Positions 7,755-16,636 are shown, counted from the first letter of the stretch. The stretch is 64,000 nt of DNA from VXYL01 sp965199945 (GCA_965199945.1 OZ241354.1:1550001-1614000); one strand, 5' to 3'. A program made the numbers and translations. The notes: generated by a model from the sequence alone, not told the origin.

Positions 7755-9947
7755 CTAGCGCGGCCGCCACCTTCTGAGCAGAAGCGAATTGCCGACGACG
7801 CACACGCTGGAGAACGCCATCGCCGCCCCCGCCACGGTGGGGCTTAAGAACCCCAAGGCCGCGGCCGGAATGCCGACGACGTTGTAGACGAACGCCCAGA
7901 ACAGGTTCTGCTTGATCTTGCGCAAGGTCGCCCGGCTCACCGCGACGGCCGCCGGGGTCAGCATGGGATCGGGACGCATCAGCGTGATGCCGGCCGTTTC
8001 CATGGCGATGTCCGTGCCGCTGCCCACGGCGATGCCGACGTCGGCGACGGCAAGCGCTGGCGCATCGTTGACGCCGTCGCCCACCATTGCCACGCGCTCG
8101 CCCTTGGCGCCGAGCTCGCGGAGCACCGCGGCCTTGTCCTCCGGCAGCACGCCCCCGCGCACGTCGGCGATGCCGAGCGCCGCAGCCGCGCGCCGCGCCA
8201 CTGGCGCGGCATCGCCGGACAGCATCAGCGGACGCAAGCCAAGGCCGCGAAGTTCCTCCACGGCCCGCTTCGCCTCCGGCCGCAAGGCGTCGGCAAAGGC
8301 AATCGCGCCCGCAACGACACCCGAAGCGTTGCCCTCGTGGTCTTCGGCAACAACCCACACCACCGTCTCGTCCGTCTCGGTCTCGCCGCTTGCCGGCACC
8401 CGGTCGGCCATGCCGGCGAACTCGCGCCGCCCGACGCGCACGCTTCTGCCGCCCACCACGGCGCTGACGCCGCGCCCGACATGGTTGCGGAAGCCAGACG
8501 CCGGCAGCGCGGGAACGCCGCGCACCTCCGCGCAAGCCACGATCGCCTTCGCCAGCGGATGTTCGCTATGCCGCTGCACTGCCGCGGCCAAGGCCAGCAA
8601 GTCGTCCTCGCTGCCCTCCTCGGCGACAATGCGCACGACTTCGGGCCGCCCCTCGGTCAAAGTCCCGGTCTTGTCGAAGGCGATGGCCGTGACGCCGCGC
8701 ACGCGCTCCAAGGTCTCGATGTCGCGCACGAGAATGCCGGCGCGGGCCGCGGCGCCGGTGCCGACGACCACCGCCGTGGGCGTCGCCAGCCCCAAGGCGC
8801 AGGGGCAGGCGATGACGAGAACCGAGACCGCGGCGATCAGCGACGCCTCGAAACCGCCTCCGAACGCCAACCAAGAGGCGAAGGTCGCGCTGGCAACCAC
8901 CAGCACCACGGGCACGAAGACGCTGCTCACGCGATCCGCCAGCCGCTGCGCCTGCGCCTTGCCCTGCTGCGCTTCTGCGACGGTGCGGGCGACGCGGGCC
9001 AGCATGCCGTCTTCGCCCACCCGCGTGGCGCGCACTTCCAGATGGCCCGTGGTGTTCACGGCGCCGCCGGTCACCGCATCGCCGACGCCCTTGTGGACCG
9101 GAACGCTCTCGCCGGTGAGCAGCGATTCGTCGACGTCGCTCTCGCCGGCGACGACGGTGCCATCGACCGGAACGTGCTCGCCTGGGCGCACGATCACGAC
9201 ATCGCCGACCGCCACGCTTGCCGCCGCCGTCTCGCGCACGGAACCGTCCGCCAAGCGCAGCAGCGCCCGCTGCGGGCGCAGCTTGGCCAGCTTGCGAATG
9301 GCCGTGCTGGTGGCGCGCTTGGCGCGGGTCTCCAGGTACTTGCCGAGCAGCACCAGCGTGATGATGGTCGCCGATGCCTCGAAGTACAGTTCGCCGTCCG
9401 CCGCCGCGCCGAGCACGAGCAGCAGATACCAGCTGTAGAAGTAGGCGGCGCTGGTGCCGAGCGCCACCAGCACGTCCATGTTGGCGCTGCCGTGGCGCAA
9501 GGCCGCCGCGGCGCCGCGGTAGAACCTCGCGCCGAGCACGAACTGCACCGGCGTGGCCAGCAGCACCTCCGCCGCCGGCATCAGATGCAGGTCCTCGTAG
9601 CCAAGCTGGTAGAAGATCATCCCGACGACCATGGGAACGGTCAGCGCCGAGGCGACGACCACGGCGCGCCGCTCGGCATCTCGGCTGCGCACATCGGCAG
9701 CCTCCTGGTCGGTCGCGGCGGACATGCCCGGCGACAACGCCGGAAGCAGCGCATAGCCGGCCTTGGCGACGCGCTCCGCGAGAACGCCGGTACTCGTCCC
9801 CTCGGCCAGCACGACGGCGGCGGTCTCCAGCGCCAGATTGACGTTCGCCTCGCGCACGCCCGGCGTTTCCCGCAGCGCGGCTTCGACCCGCGACGCGCAA
9901 GCGGCGCAGGTCATCCCGCGAACGGGCAGTTGCAGCGCCACGCCCAT
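7755..9947 (-). CDS. copA: Copper-translocating P-type ATPase
   Basis: 730 residues. One N-terminal heavy-metal-binding domain with GMTCAAC (Cys14, Cys17). The membrane domain carries the transport motif CPC at residues 381-383. The phosphorylation site DKTGTLTEG has Asp425, the SEHPLAKAI loop is present, and MVGDGVNDAPAL marks the hinge. The last helices contain the M-x-x-S-S region usual for P1B-1 Cu(I) pumps. The enzyme exports Cu(I) across the inner membrane using ATP; some paralogues load copper into cytochrome oxidase. It follows an oxidase subunit III gene on the same strand with a 32-bp gap, which favours a role in oxidase copper supply or copper tolerance. Confidence 0.95.
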   Translation of the reverse strand: MGVALQLPVRGMTCAACASRVEAALRETPGVREANVNLALETAAVVLAEGTSTGVLAERVAKAGYALLPALSPGMSAATDQEAADVRSRDAERRAVVVASALTVPMVVGMIFYQLGYEDLHLMPAAEVLLATPVQFVLGARFYRGAAAALRHGSANMDVLVALGTSAAYFYSWYLLLVLGAAADGELYFEASATIITLVLLGKYLETRAKRATSTAIRKLAKLRPQRALLRLADGSVRETAAASVAVGDVVIVRPGEHVPVDGTVVAGESDVDESLLTGESVPVHKGVGDAVTGGAVNTTGHLEVRATRVGEDGMLARVARTVAEAQQGKAQAQRLADRVSSVFVPVVLVVASATFASWLAFGGGFEASLIAAVSVLVIACPCALGLATPTAVVVGTGAAARAGILVRDIETLERVRGVTAIAFDKTGTLTEGRPEVVRIVAEEGSEDDLLALAAAVQRHSEHPLAKAIVACAEVRGVPALPASGFRNHVGRGVSAVVGGRSVRVGRREFAGMADRVPASGETETDETVVWVVAEDHEGNASGVVAGAIAFADALRPEAKRAVEELRGLGLRPLMLSGDAAPVARRAAAALGIADVRGGVLPEDKAAVLRELGAKGERVAMVGDGVNDAPALAVADVGIAVGSGTDIAMETAGITLMRPDPMLTPAAVAVSRATLRKIKQNLFWAFVYNVVGIPAAALGFLSPTVAGAAMAFSSVCVVGNSLLLRRWRPR

Positions 9948-9979
9948 CGTCCCAGCGCCGGCCTAGGATCGCTCGATGC

Positions 9980-10621
9980 CTAGGTGTTGACGAACAGCGC
10001 CAGCATTCCAAGCCAGACCAGCAGCAGGAAGTGCCAGTACAGGGCGCACAGGTCCACGCTGCGGGCGAGGTGGGCAGCCTCGGCGTCGGCGCGGGCGAAA
10101 CGATGCGCCGCCCGCGCCCACGCGACGAGCCCGCCGAGCAGATGCGCGCCGTGAACGCCGGTGATCAGGTAGAAGAAGGCGTTGGCCGGATTGCCGTGCG
10201 CGTAGTAGCCGCGCGCCGAAAGCGCGTTCCAAACGGCCAGCTGCAGCACCAGAAAGGCCAAGGTCGCCGCTCCGGCCGCCAGAAAGGGCAGCTTCGCCGC
10301 GCCCACGTCGCCGCGCTTCGCAAGCCGTCGCGCCCATTCGTAGGCGAGGCTCGCCAAGCCGAGAACGAACGTGTTGAACCACAACAGCGCTGGTTCCGGC
10401 ATCGGCACCCAGTCCGAGCGCTCGTTGACGGCGAACTCCAGCGGCTCCAGGCGCATGTGGTAGGCGGCGAAGAACAGAAAGAACAGCACGCCGACGATGG
10501 CGAGAAAGCACACCAACGCGACCTTCTGGTTGGACACCCCGAAAGAGGCCGGATGCAGCTCGGCGACCGTTCCCCGGTCGTTCGTCCACGGCTTCTCGGC
10601 GAGCGTCTTGAAGATTCCCAT
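9980..10621 (-). CDS. Heme-copper oxidase subunit III family membrane protein
   Basis: 213 residues with five or six hydrophobic helices. Family marks are VSNQKVALVCFLAIVGVLF, LLWFNTFVLGLASLAYEWA, a central FYLITGVHGAHLLGGL (the conserved Glu/His helix region of subunit III) and the final CALYWHFLLLVWLGML. In oxidases subunit III binds lipid and stabilises proton uptake. Subunits I and II are not in the window, so this could be a stand-alone NorE-like protein or the product of a split cluster. It lies 4 bp downstream of the membrane anchor gene and 32 bp upstream of copA, consistent with co-transcription. Confidence 0.88.
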   Translation of the reverse strand: MGIFKTLAEKPWTNDRGTVAELHPASFGVSNQKVALVCFLAIVGVLFFLFFAAYHMRLEPLEFAVNERSDWVPMPEPALLWFNTFVLGLASLAYEWARRLAKRGDVGAAKLPFLAAGAATLAFLVLQLAVWNALSARGYYAHGNPANAFFYLITGVHGAHLLGGLVAWARAAHRFARADAEAAHLARSVDLCALYWHFLLLVWLGMLALFVNT

Positions 10622-10625
10622 GCCG

Positions 10626-11186
10626 CTATTCTACGCCCTGCAAGGCGTCGCTGCCGTCCGTTTCCGCGAGCGCGACCGACTCCGAACGGCCATCGGCGAA
10701 CACCGTCGCGCCGGTCGCAAAGCCGGCCGCATCGAGCTTCACCATCACCGCCACCGCGCCGCGATTCTCCCAGAACCAGCCGTGGATGCCGTCGTAGGGC
10801 GCTTCATAGATGCCGCTGTCCGCGTCGCTGCGTCCTTGGGCGAAACTCTCGGCGTAGCCCTCCGCCGCCCCGGCCGGTTCGGCATGAAGATCGAAGACCA
10901 CCTGGCCGCTCGCGGTCCACGAATAGGCCAGCCCGCGGCCAGCGTCGAGGTGGTACTTCAACTCAACCGACTCGAACGGCGCAAGATGAAACTCGCGACG
11001 ATCGCCGACCAGCGCGCCCGGCAGCGGCTGGTAGCGCTCGCCCGCCTGCCCCGAAAGCCCCACCAGCCCCAGCGTCCGGCCGACGCCGCTCGGGTCGACG
11101 CCGAACTCCGCCGGCAGCACCAGCGCCACGAACACGGCGCTGGCGGCAAGCAGCGCCGCGGCCGTCGCCAGCGCCACGCGCATCAT
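10626..11186 (-). CDS. Single-span membrane-anchored periplasmic protein
   Basis: 186 residues. One N-terminal hydrophobic helix (about residues 5-25) precedes a soluble domain rich in Asp, Glu and aromatic residues, with YDGIHGWFWENRG near residue 135. The start overlaps the end of the HupE gene by four bases (ATGA), so the two are translationally coupled. Small transmembrane anchor proteins of this layout are often encoded next to HupE/UreJ and oxidase genes, but their role is not established. I infer a periplasmic partner in metal handling from the neighbours only. Confidence 0.75.
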   Translation of the reverse strand: MMRVALATAAALLAASAVFVALVLPAEFGVDPSGVGRTLGLVGLSGQAGERYQPLPGALVGDRREFHLAPFESVELKYHLDAGRGLAYSWTASGQVVFDLHAEPAGAAEGYAESFAQGRSDADSGIYEAPYDGIHGWFWENRGAVAVMVKLDAAGFATGATVFADGRSESVALAETDGSDALQGVE

Positions 11187-11926
11187 TCTTCAAGCAGCCA
11201 CGCGGCGATCTGGATTTCCGCCAGCAGGAATCCGGCACCCATCAGCATGGTGTTGAGCGCGAAAGCGGTGCTGGCGTAGGCCGCTTGCCGCCGCCACCAC
11301 GCCAACGCGCCGACGACGGCCGCCAGCGCAACCACCTGCCCCAGTTCGACGCCGACGTTGAAGCTCGCGAGGTTGGCGACGAGGCCATCCTCGGCGAGGT
11401 AGAGCTCCTGCACTTTGGTGGCAAGGCCCAAGCCGTGGCAGAGGCCGAAGGCGAACACCGCGAGGCGGGGATCCGGCGCGACGCCGAGCGTCCGCGAGAA
11501 GCCGCCGATGTTCTCGAACCCCTTGTAGACGACCGAGAACCCGATCACTGCGTCCACGAGATGTGCGTTCACCTGCCATTCGCCGAGGACGCCAGCCAGC
11601 AAGGTGATGCTGTGGCCGAGGGTGAACAACGACACGTAGAGCAGCACGTCCTGCAAGCGGCGCAAGAAGAACACCACGCCGACCAGAAACAGCAGATGGT
11701 CCAGCCCGGTGACCATGTGCTTGGCGCCGAGATAGGCAAAGGCCGCCGGCGCCGGGCCATCGAGTGCCTGCACGTAGGCGGCGTTGTCGCCGGAAATCTC
11801 GTGCGCGAAGACCAACGGCGCCGCCAACGCCAGCGCCGCCAAGCAGAGCGGCTTGAGGCGCCGCAACGAGACGCTTTGCGTGGCGTCAACCTTCACAGGT
11901 GGGTCGATGCCGGAAAAGATGCGCAA
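11183..11926 (-). CDS. HupE/UreJ family metal permease
   Basis: About 247 residues from a TTG at 11926; a GTG at 11896 is an alternative and would still keep the signal-like segment ending VFAHEISG. The family pattern is clear: GLDHLLFLVGVVFF, FTLGHSITLLAGV, FGLCHGLGLA and FNVGVELGQ, with paired His and Glu in the membrane helices that bind metal. HupE/UreJ proteins carry nickel or cobalt. Here the surroundings (oxidase subunit III, CopA, a CxxCH protein) suggest a link to copper or respiratory metal supply instead, which is inference. It starts 3 bp after the upstream cytochrome gene ends. Confidence 0.88.
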   Translation of the reverse strand: MRIFSGIDPPVKVDATQSVSLRRLKPLCLAALALAAPLVFAHEISGDNAAYVQALDGPAPAAFAYLGAKHMVTGLDHLLFLVGVVFFLRRLQDVLLYVSLFTLGHSITLLAGVLGEWQVNAHLVDAVIGFSVVYKGFENIGGFSRTLGVAPDPRLAVFAFGLCHGLGLATKVQELYLAEDGLVANLASFNVGVELGQVVALAAVVGALAWWRRQAAYASTAFALNTMLMGAGFLLAEIQIAAWLLEE

Positions 11927-11929
11927 CCG

Positions 11930-12436
11930 TCACGATGCGCCATCGCCCGCCGCATTCTCCCGGGCGAACACCTGGTGGCAGGCACGACAGACGTTGTAGA
12001 GATGGCCGCCGATTTCGAACAGCGCATCCGCGTCCTGATCCTGCGCCGCCTGCATGGCCTGCTGCGCGATTCGCGTCATGCCGTTGGAGAACTCGACCCA
12101 CGCCGCGATGGACCCGCCGCCCTCCCCCTCGCCAGCCGGCGCCAAGTGGGGCATGAGCAGCAGGTTGCCGCCCTCGGCCACCACGGCAGCCGCGTGGTAC
12201 ACATGGTTCCACTCGTCGTCGGTCGTCGGCGCGAGATTGCGCTCGCCCTCCGCCGTCAGCACGAAGCCCGCCGAGCCCCAAATCACGTCCGCCGCCGGAT
12301 CGAGCACCCACGTCATCGTGTGCATCATGTCGCCCACCGGCTGCACATTCTCCGCCGCATCCGGCGGCACCTGCCCGCAACCGCCAAGCAGGCAGCCGCA
12401 AAGCACCGCGAGGCACATCGCCTTGCGCCTGTTCAA
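11930..12436 (-). CDS. Cytochrome c'-like lipoprotein
   Basis: About 168 residues from a TTG at 12436, chosen because AGGGGAG lies nine bases upstream and the resulting N-terminus (NRRKAMCLAVLCGCLLGGCG) is a textbook lipoprotein signal with lipobox LGGC. The ATG at 12418 is the alternative. The mature part is mostly helical and ends with one haem-binding motif VCRACH close to the C-terminus, the arrangement of cytochromes c' and related four-helix haem proteins. It may carry electrons or bind small gases in the periplasm. It is the first gene of the minus-strand group leading to hupE, oxidase subunit III and copA. Confidence 0.78.
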   Translation of the reverse strand: MNRRKAMCLAVLCGCLLGGCGQVPPDAAENVQPVGDMMHTMTWVLDPAADVIWGSAGFVLTAEGERNLAPTTDDEWNHVYHAAAVVAEGGNLLLMPHLAPAGEGEGGGSIAAWVEFSNGMTRIAQQAMQAAQDQDADALFEIGGHLYNVCRACHQVFARENAAGDGAS

Positions 12437-12597
12437 TCTGAATCGCTCCCCTGTGGCACGCCCTTCCCTAAGCAATTGGCGAAGACGCGCCATTGTAAGG
12501 GCAGATCGAAGGCGCACCCGTCGACACCAAGCGGTCCGGCGCGGGCGCTTGCCTTATGATTGCCAACCCTTGCCAAATCTCGACAGGAGGCAGTCGA

Positions 12598-12825
12598 ATG
12601 GGGTTGTGGACTTTTCTCGCCATTTGCGTCGTCTGCGGCTGCGCGTTGGAGGCGTACCGGGCCTATACGAAGTCCAAGGCGGCGCGGAGTTCGCAGGCCG
12701 CCAAGCTGGAGGCCCGCGTTGCGGCCTTGGAAACGGACCTCGAGGAGCGGGTGCGGACCTTGGAGGCCATCGTCACCGATCCCAAGGCGGACTTGGGTCG
12801 GAAGATCAACGACCTCGCTGGCTGA
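12598..12825 (+). CDS. PspB-like small membrane protein
   Basis: 75 residues from the ATG at 12598 with GGAGG eight bases upstream. One N-terminal hydrophobic helix is followed by a charged coiled coil and the ending RVRTLEAIVTDPKADLGRKI. This matches the architecture of PspB, whose C-terminal half reads RIxxLExIL followed by a short tail; PspB with PspC senses envelope stress and binds PspA. PspA, PspC and PspF are absent here, so it is an orphan and the assignment rests on length, topology and the LExIV motif. The longer in-frame start at 12556 lacks a ribosome site. Confidence 0.6.
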   Translation: MGLWTFLAICVVCGCALEAYRAYTKSKAARSSQAAKLEARVAALETDLEERVRTLEAIVTDPKADLGRKINDLAG

Positions 12826-12829
12826 AGAC

Positions 12830-13327
12830 TCAGCCGGAGAAGCCGATCCAGCGGCCGGCGGCGGCCACCGTGAACCAGATGCCGATGGAGAGCACGGCCA
12901 TCCCCTTCATCAACGCCGGCGCCAGGGCGTCCTTGGCCAGCAGGCGGTTGCGGACGCCGAAGGTAAAGGCGATGCCCAGCAGCAGCGCGGCGATCTTCAC
13001 CTCGAAGGAGTGGTTGAAGCAGCACTTCACCGCTTCCGAGAGGAACAGCGGGACGCCGGTGGCGAACATCAGGAGCAGGCTGCCGAGAAACCACGGCGCG
13101 GCGTTGGCATGGACGGCCTTCGGGGAGAGCCGCGTCAAGCCGACGCCGAGCAGCCGCAAATCCACCACCAGAACGGAACCACCAAGCACCGCAAGGCCCA
13201 CCAAATGCACGGCCTCGACGGCGGGAAAGAGCCACAGGGATTCGCGGATGGCGTTGCCGATGGCCGTCTGTTCCAGCCGGTCGTAGGCATCGAACCAGCC
13301 GAAGGTCTCGCACCAGGTGGCGTCCAC
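12830..13327 (-). CDS. DUF6644-like multi-spanning membrane protein (1)
   Basis: 165 residues with about five hydrophobic helices and a GTG start. It shares the pattern ESLWLFPAVEAVHLVGLAVLGGSVLVVDLRLLG with its neighbour at 13338-13916 (ESLWVYPLVESTHVLTLMLFVGMLAMVDLRMLG), so the two are paralogues. The conserved His in VEAVH and the VVDLRLLG segment recall proteins annotated as DUF6644. Function unknown. It is the last gene of a five-gene minus-strand operon and starts 10 bp after its paralogue ends. Confidence 0.72.
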   Translation of the reverse strand: MDATWCETFGWFDAYDRLEQTAIGNAIRESLWLFPAVEAVHLVGLAVLGGSVLVVDLRLLGVGLTRLSPKAVHANAAPWFLGSLLLMFATGVPLFLSEAVKCCFNHSFEVKIAALLLGIAFTFGVRNRLLAKDALAPALMKGMAVLSIGIWFTVAAAGRWIGFSG

Positions 13328-13337
13328 GACGTGCGCC

Positions 13338-13916
13338 TCAAGCCGCCGCGCAGCCTGCCGCCCAGGCGATGAACGCCGACGGCTGCTTGTCGCAGTCGAA
13401 CCAGTTGTAGGCGATCATCCGCCCGGCGACGATCACGCCGGTCCAAACCCCGAGCGACGTCGCCGCCGCCAGGCGCACGCCCAGCGGCGGCTTCTCCTGG
13501 GCGTCCCAGCGCTCCCGATCCTTCGACACGCGCCGATGGAACCACCAGGCGTTGATCGCCGCGGCAATCAGCAGCACGACCTTCACGCGGAACCAGACGC
13601 TGTGCGCCGTGCGCACCGGAATGGCGTAGAAGAGCAGCACGCCGGTGCCGACCATGATTACGAATCCGGCCACCGACCACGGCAGGAGACGGCTGGTAAG
13701 TTCAGACACCGGCGTGTCGCGGAACGCGACCCCGAGCATCCGCAGATCGACCATCGCCAGCATGCCCACGAACAGCATCAGCGTGAGCACATGGGTGGAT
13801 TCGACGAGAGGATAGACCCACAGCGATTCGTGCAGCGCCGTGCTCCACGCATGGGTATCGACCCACTCCGCGAAGTCGTGGATCAGCGACGGCGCGTAGG
13901 GCGACGGCTGGTTCAC
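13338..13916 (-). CDS. DUF6644-like multi-spanning membrane protein (2)
   Basis: 192 residues with a GTG start at 13916. About five membrane helices carry the same signature as the downstream paralogue: LHESLWVYPLVESTH, then VDLRMLGVAFRD. A charged loop (HRRVSKDRERWDAQ) separates the last two helices. The conserved histidines inside the membrane could bind haem or metal, but this is not shown. It sits between a DUF6152-like secreted protein and its own paralogue, all on the minus strand. Expression as a heterodimer is a reasonable inference. Confidence 0.72.
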   Translation of the reverse strand: MNQPSPYAPSLIHDFAEWVDTHAWSTALHESLWVYPLVESTHVLTLMLFVGMLAMVDLRMLGVAFRDTPVSELTSRLLPWSVAGFVIMVGTGVLLFYAIPVRTAHSVWFRVKVVLLIAAAINAWWFHRRVSKDRERWDAQEKPPLGVRLAAATSLGVWTGVIVAGRMIAYNWFDCDKQPSAFIAWAAGCAAA

Positions 13917-14010
13917 GGCGACAGGCCAGCCAACTTAGTCGGATGCGGCCCGGCGTCCCTGCCCTTGGGGAACGACGCCGAGCGCGGCGGCGTCACTCTC
14001 TTCAGTCGCC

Positions 14011-14517
14011 TCAGTCGCCGCTCTCGGAAGTCTCGGCGCTGTCTTCCCTCGGGCGCGGCGGTTCGGTGGGGTCGGCGCCGTCTCTCGGTGCGCCGGTGCC
14101 ACTCGACCCCATGAACAGGGTCTGGCCGTTGGCGAAGGTCATGTTGCGGCCATTGCCGCTGTTCGAGAGGTCCTTGGACTGGTAGCCGTCGATCACCACC
14201 TCGGTGCCGATGGGCACGGAGTTGCGGTGGATGCCCCGCCGCAGCAGCGTGTTCGGCGTGCCCGCCTCCATCATCCACACGGTCTTCGTGCCGTCCTCGT
14301 TGGTGTGTTCGACGTGGAACCAGGCGTGCGGATTCGTCCACTCGATCTTCACCACCGGCCCGCGCACGATGATCGGCCGGTTGGGGTCGAACTCGGCGCC
14401 GAAGGCGTGGTGGGCGGACGCCTGCGCGCCAAAAAGAACAGCCGCCGCGAGCACCGCCCCGAAGGCCCAGCGTTGCGCCGCAGCCTGCGGCCTCGTCATG
14501 GTCGTTGCGCGCCTCAT
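14011..14517 (-). CDS. DUF6152-like secreted protein
   Basis: 168 residues. The ATG at 14517 is preferred over 14532 because AGGAGGGAAG lies just ahead of it. A signal peptide (about 30 residues) ends GAQASAHHAFGAEFD, and the mature N-terminus HHAFGAEFDPNRPI followed by VVKIEWTNPHAWFHVE is the hallmark of proteins annotated DUF6152. The C-terminal 30 residues are acidic and proline-rich, likely disordered. The family is found beside the PDLSG-type secreted proteins and DUF6644 membrane proteins, exactly as here. Biochemical role unknown. Confidence 0.8.
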   Translation of the reverse strand: MRRATTMTRPQAAAQRWAFGAVLAAAVLFGAQASAHHAFGAEFDPNRPIIVRGPVVKIEWTNPHAWFHVEHTNEDGTKTVWMMEAGTPNTLLRRGIHRNSVPIGTEVVIDGYQSKDLSNSGNGRNMTFANGQTLFMGSSGTGAPRDGADPTEPPRPREDSAETSESGD

Positions 14518-14545
14518 CGCTTCCCTCCTCATGCTCGCTCAGTCG

Positions 14546-15703
14546 TCATTCCGCCCCGCTGGCGGAGGCCCCCTCGGCGCCGACGGACATTCCCACCCTG
14601 GCGCCGCACGGCGTCTCGGCGAACGCGGCCATGGCTTCCTCGCCAGCGGCCTCGGCCTCTAGACGACGGGCGCCGCAGAGAATGTTGCCCATCGAGTAGT
14701 TGCCTTCGTGGCAGGCGTATTCGTACACCGGCTCGTCCGTGCGCGGCCAAACGTACTCGCCGCTCCACGACGTGTCCCACGTGGAGGGATCCTCGACGGT
14801 GAAGTTGTACAGCAGGGAGTCCTCGTCAATGGGCGTAAAGCGCTCCACCACCTTCAGATTGCGGGATGCGCCTTGGCCCAGCGCCGGCGTGTCGTTGAAG
14901 TTCGTTGTTTCCACGACCAGCGTATCGTCTTCCCACCAGCCGATGGAGTCGCCGATCCAGCGGCGGATGTCGTCCGGCGCATGCTCGCCGCCCATGCGCA
15001 CGATACGGGCGTCATGCACCATCTCGGTGAGGATCATCACGTGATCCGGCGTTTGCACGATGCGCTTGTGGTTGTTGTAGAGCGCCGGCAGCATCGGCGG
15101 CCCGGCGGTGGAACTGAAGCCGAGCAGACAGCGATCCGGCATCGGCCGCACTTCCGGGTCGTCGTAAGGGCCGGGATCGTCGCCCCACCAAGCCGTGCCG
15201 TCGTTCTGCCGTGGCGAGTAGCCTCGGTAGCGCTTGGCCATCCGAGCCCGCGCCTCCTCCTTGCGCTCCGGCAAGCGGCCGTTGGCGGGATCGATGATGA
15301 TGGAAGTGCGGTATTCGCCATCGATCTTGGTGTGCCTTTCCCCCGGGTCGATCCAGAACCCTTGGTAGCCGCCGACGTTGCCAGCCGCTCCCGGCGAGCC
15401 GTCGCCGCCTTCCGGCGGCGCTTCACGATCCGCATCCAGTTGTCCGGATCCCTCGAACAAGCGCGTCGCCGTTTGATTCGCCAGGAACTCGGCGCGCTCC
15501 GCCGAGAGCGTGGCCTCGTCGCTGCGACGCTGCAGCGGCGTGGCGGTCGCCGTGTCGTAGTAGCCCGACAGATCGGGCTTGCCGTCGCTGGCGCGCGGCA
15601 CGTCTCCCCAGGCCATGTCGGCGGCCACGACGACCAGCACCACGGCGGCCGCCGCAAAGGCCATCTGTATCCAACCGAGCAGCCTGCCTTGATGTGTTCT
15701 CAT
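14546..15703 (-). CDS. Secreted protein of the PDLSG-type uncharacterised family (1)
   Basis: 385 residues. An N-terminal signal or anchor helix (residues 12-32) is followed by DGKPDLSGYYD and a large soluble domain with TSIIIDPANGRLP, FSSTAGPPMLPALYNN, IVQTPDHVMILTEMVHDARIV and WWEDDTLVVETTNFND. These segments recur in a widespread family of secreted proteins of unknown function in environmental bacteria. The family has no described active site. The start is supported by GAGAGGGAAG just upstream. The upstream gene encodes a relative with the same order of motifs. Confidence 0.75.
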   Translation of the reverse strand: MRTHQGRLLGWIQMAFAAAAVVLVVVAADMAWGDVPRASDGKPDLSGYYDTATATPLQRRSDEATLSAERAEFLANQTATRLFEGSGQLDADREAPPEGGDGSPGAAGNVGGYQGFWIDPGERHTKIDGEYRTSIIIDPANGRLPERKEEARARMAKRYRGYSPRQNDGTAWWGDDPGPYDDPEVRPMPDRCLLGFSSTAGPPMLPALYNNHKRIVQTPDHVMILTEMVHDARIVRMGGEHAPDDIRRWIGDSIGWWEDDTLVVETTNFNDTPALGQGASRNLKVVERFTPIDEDSLLYNFTVEDPSTWDTSWSGEYVWPRTDEPVYEYACHEGNYSMGNILCGARRLEAEAAGEEAMAAFAETPCGARVGMSVGAEGASASGAE

Positions 15704-15736
15704 GTCTTCCCTCTCGTTTGGTGCGTTCCTGCCGCC

Positions 15737-16636
15737 CTATTCGCGGCGCTCGCCGTCGTCTCCGCGCGGCAGCGGGTTGCGTCGCATGTGACCGTACATC
15801 AGCTCCTCCACGAACTCGACGCACTTGAAGTCCAGGATCATCGCGTTCGGCTCCATGCGCCGGTACAGCGGCATGGCGATCTTCCACGGGCGGGTGAAGG
15901 TCTCCGGGTCGGTAATCGTCGCTTCGTAGTGCAGGTGGTTGGGGCTGGTAGGCGTGTAGCGCTCCACCACCGTCATCTGGTTGCTATGGTGGTTACCAGC
16001 GCGGTCGAACCAAGTTTGGTCGATCAGCCCCGTCACCGTCAGCACCAGCGCGTCGCCCTCCCAGCTGGCCACCGACTGGCCCATCCAGGAATCCACCGGC
16101 GCTGGCCCTGGGTCCTCGCTGTAGATGTTGCGCACCGCGCCGGCGTACTGGTAGACGAACTCGATCTCCTTATCGCCCTGCAGGATGCGGAACGGCTGCG
16201 GCATGTACGTGGCGCGGGGCACGCCCGGCAGAAAGCACTTGATCTCCGGATCCCGCTGCAGCCAAAGCCGCCGGTTCTCGTCGCGCTTGGCAAGCGCCTC
16301 TGGCGTGTAGGGAATGCGCCCGCCCTCCACCACCCCGAGCCCAGGCGGCACAGACGCCACGGCGCCAAGCCACAGCGTCGCCAAGTCCGGCAGCGGGCCG
16401 TGGGGGCCGTCGCGCAAGGACATCGACGGCCGCGCCATGTGGCGCTCGATGTCGTAGTTGGCTTCGTTCAGCGCCTGCCAAACGCCGTTCAGATCCGGGT
16501 TGACGCCGCCCGGCCCGCGCGGCGCCACATAGTCCGTCTGCGCGGTCGCCGCCATCGTCAGCGCACAGCCCACAGCTGCGCCGAAACGCTTGGCGCGAGA
16601 CGCGAATTGGTTCGCATGGCCTTTGACGTGTTCCAA
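15737..16636 (-). CDS. Secreted protein of the PDLSG-type uncharacterised family (2)
   Basis: About 299 residues from a TTG at 16636, preceded by GGAGGAAGG; an ATG at 16678 would add 14 residues. The signal peptide ends around TMAATAQTDYVAP, then GVNPDLNGVWQALNEAN, IPYTPEALAKRDENR, FLPGVPRATYMPQPFRILQ and WEGDALVLTVTGLIDQTWFD. The order of motifs matches the downstream neighbour at 14546-15703, so they are diverged paralogues. First gene of the five-gene operon. Function unknown; a periplasmic or outer-membrane location is inferred from the signal. Confidence 0.73.
   Translation of the reverse strand: MEHVKGHANQFASRAKRFGAAVGCALTMAATAQTDYVAPRGPGGVNPDLNGVWQALNEANYDIERHMARPSMSLRDGPHGPLPDLATLWLGAVASVPPGLGVVEGGRIPYTPEALAKRDENRRLWLQRDPEIKCFLPGVPRATYMPQPFRILQGDKEIEFVYQYAGAVRNIYSEDPGPAPVDSWMGQSVASWEGDALVLTVTGLIDQTWFDRAGNHHSNQMTVVERYTPTSPNHLHYEATITDPETFTRPWKIAMPLYRRMEPNAMILDFKCVEFVEELMYGHMRRNPLPRGDDGERRE

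Noticed and set aside
6352..8535. 727-residue minus-strand frame across the enolase-superfamily and copA genes
   Set aside because: Arg/Gly-rich translation in a different frame from two well-defined genes on the same strand.
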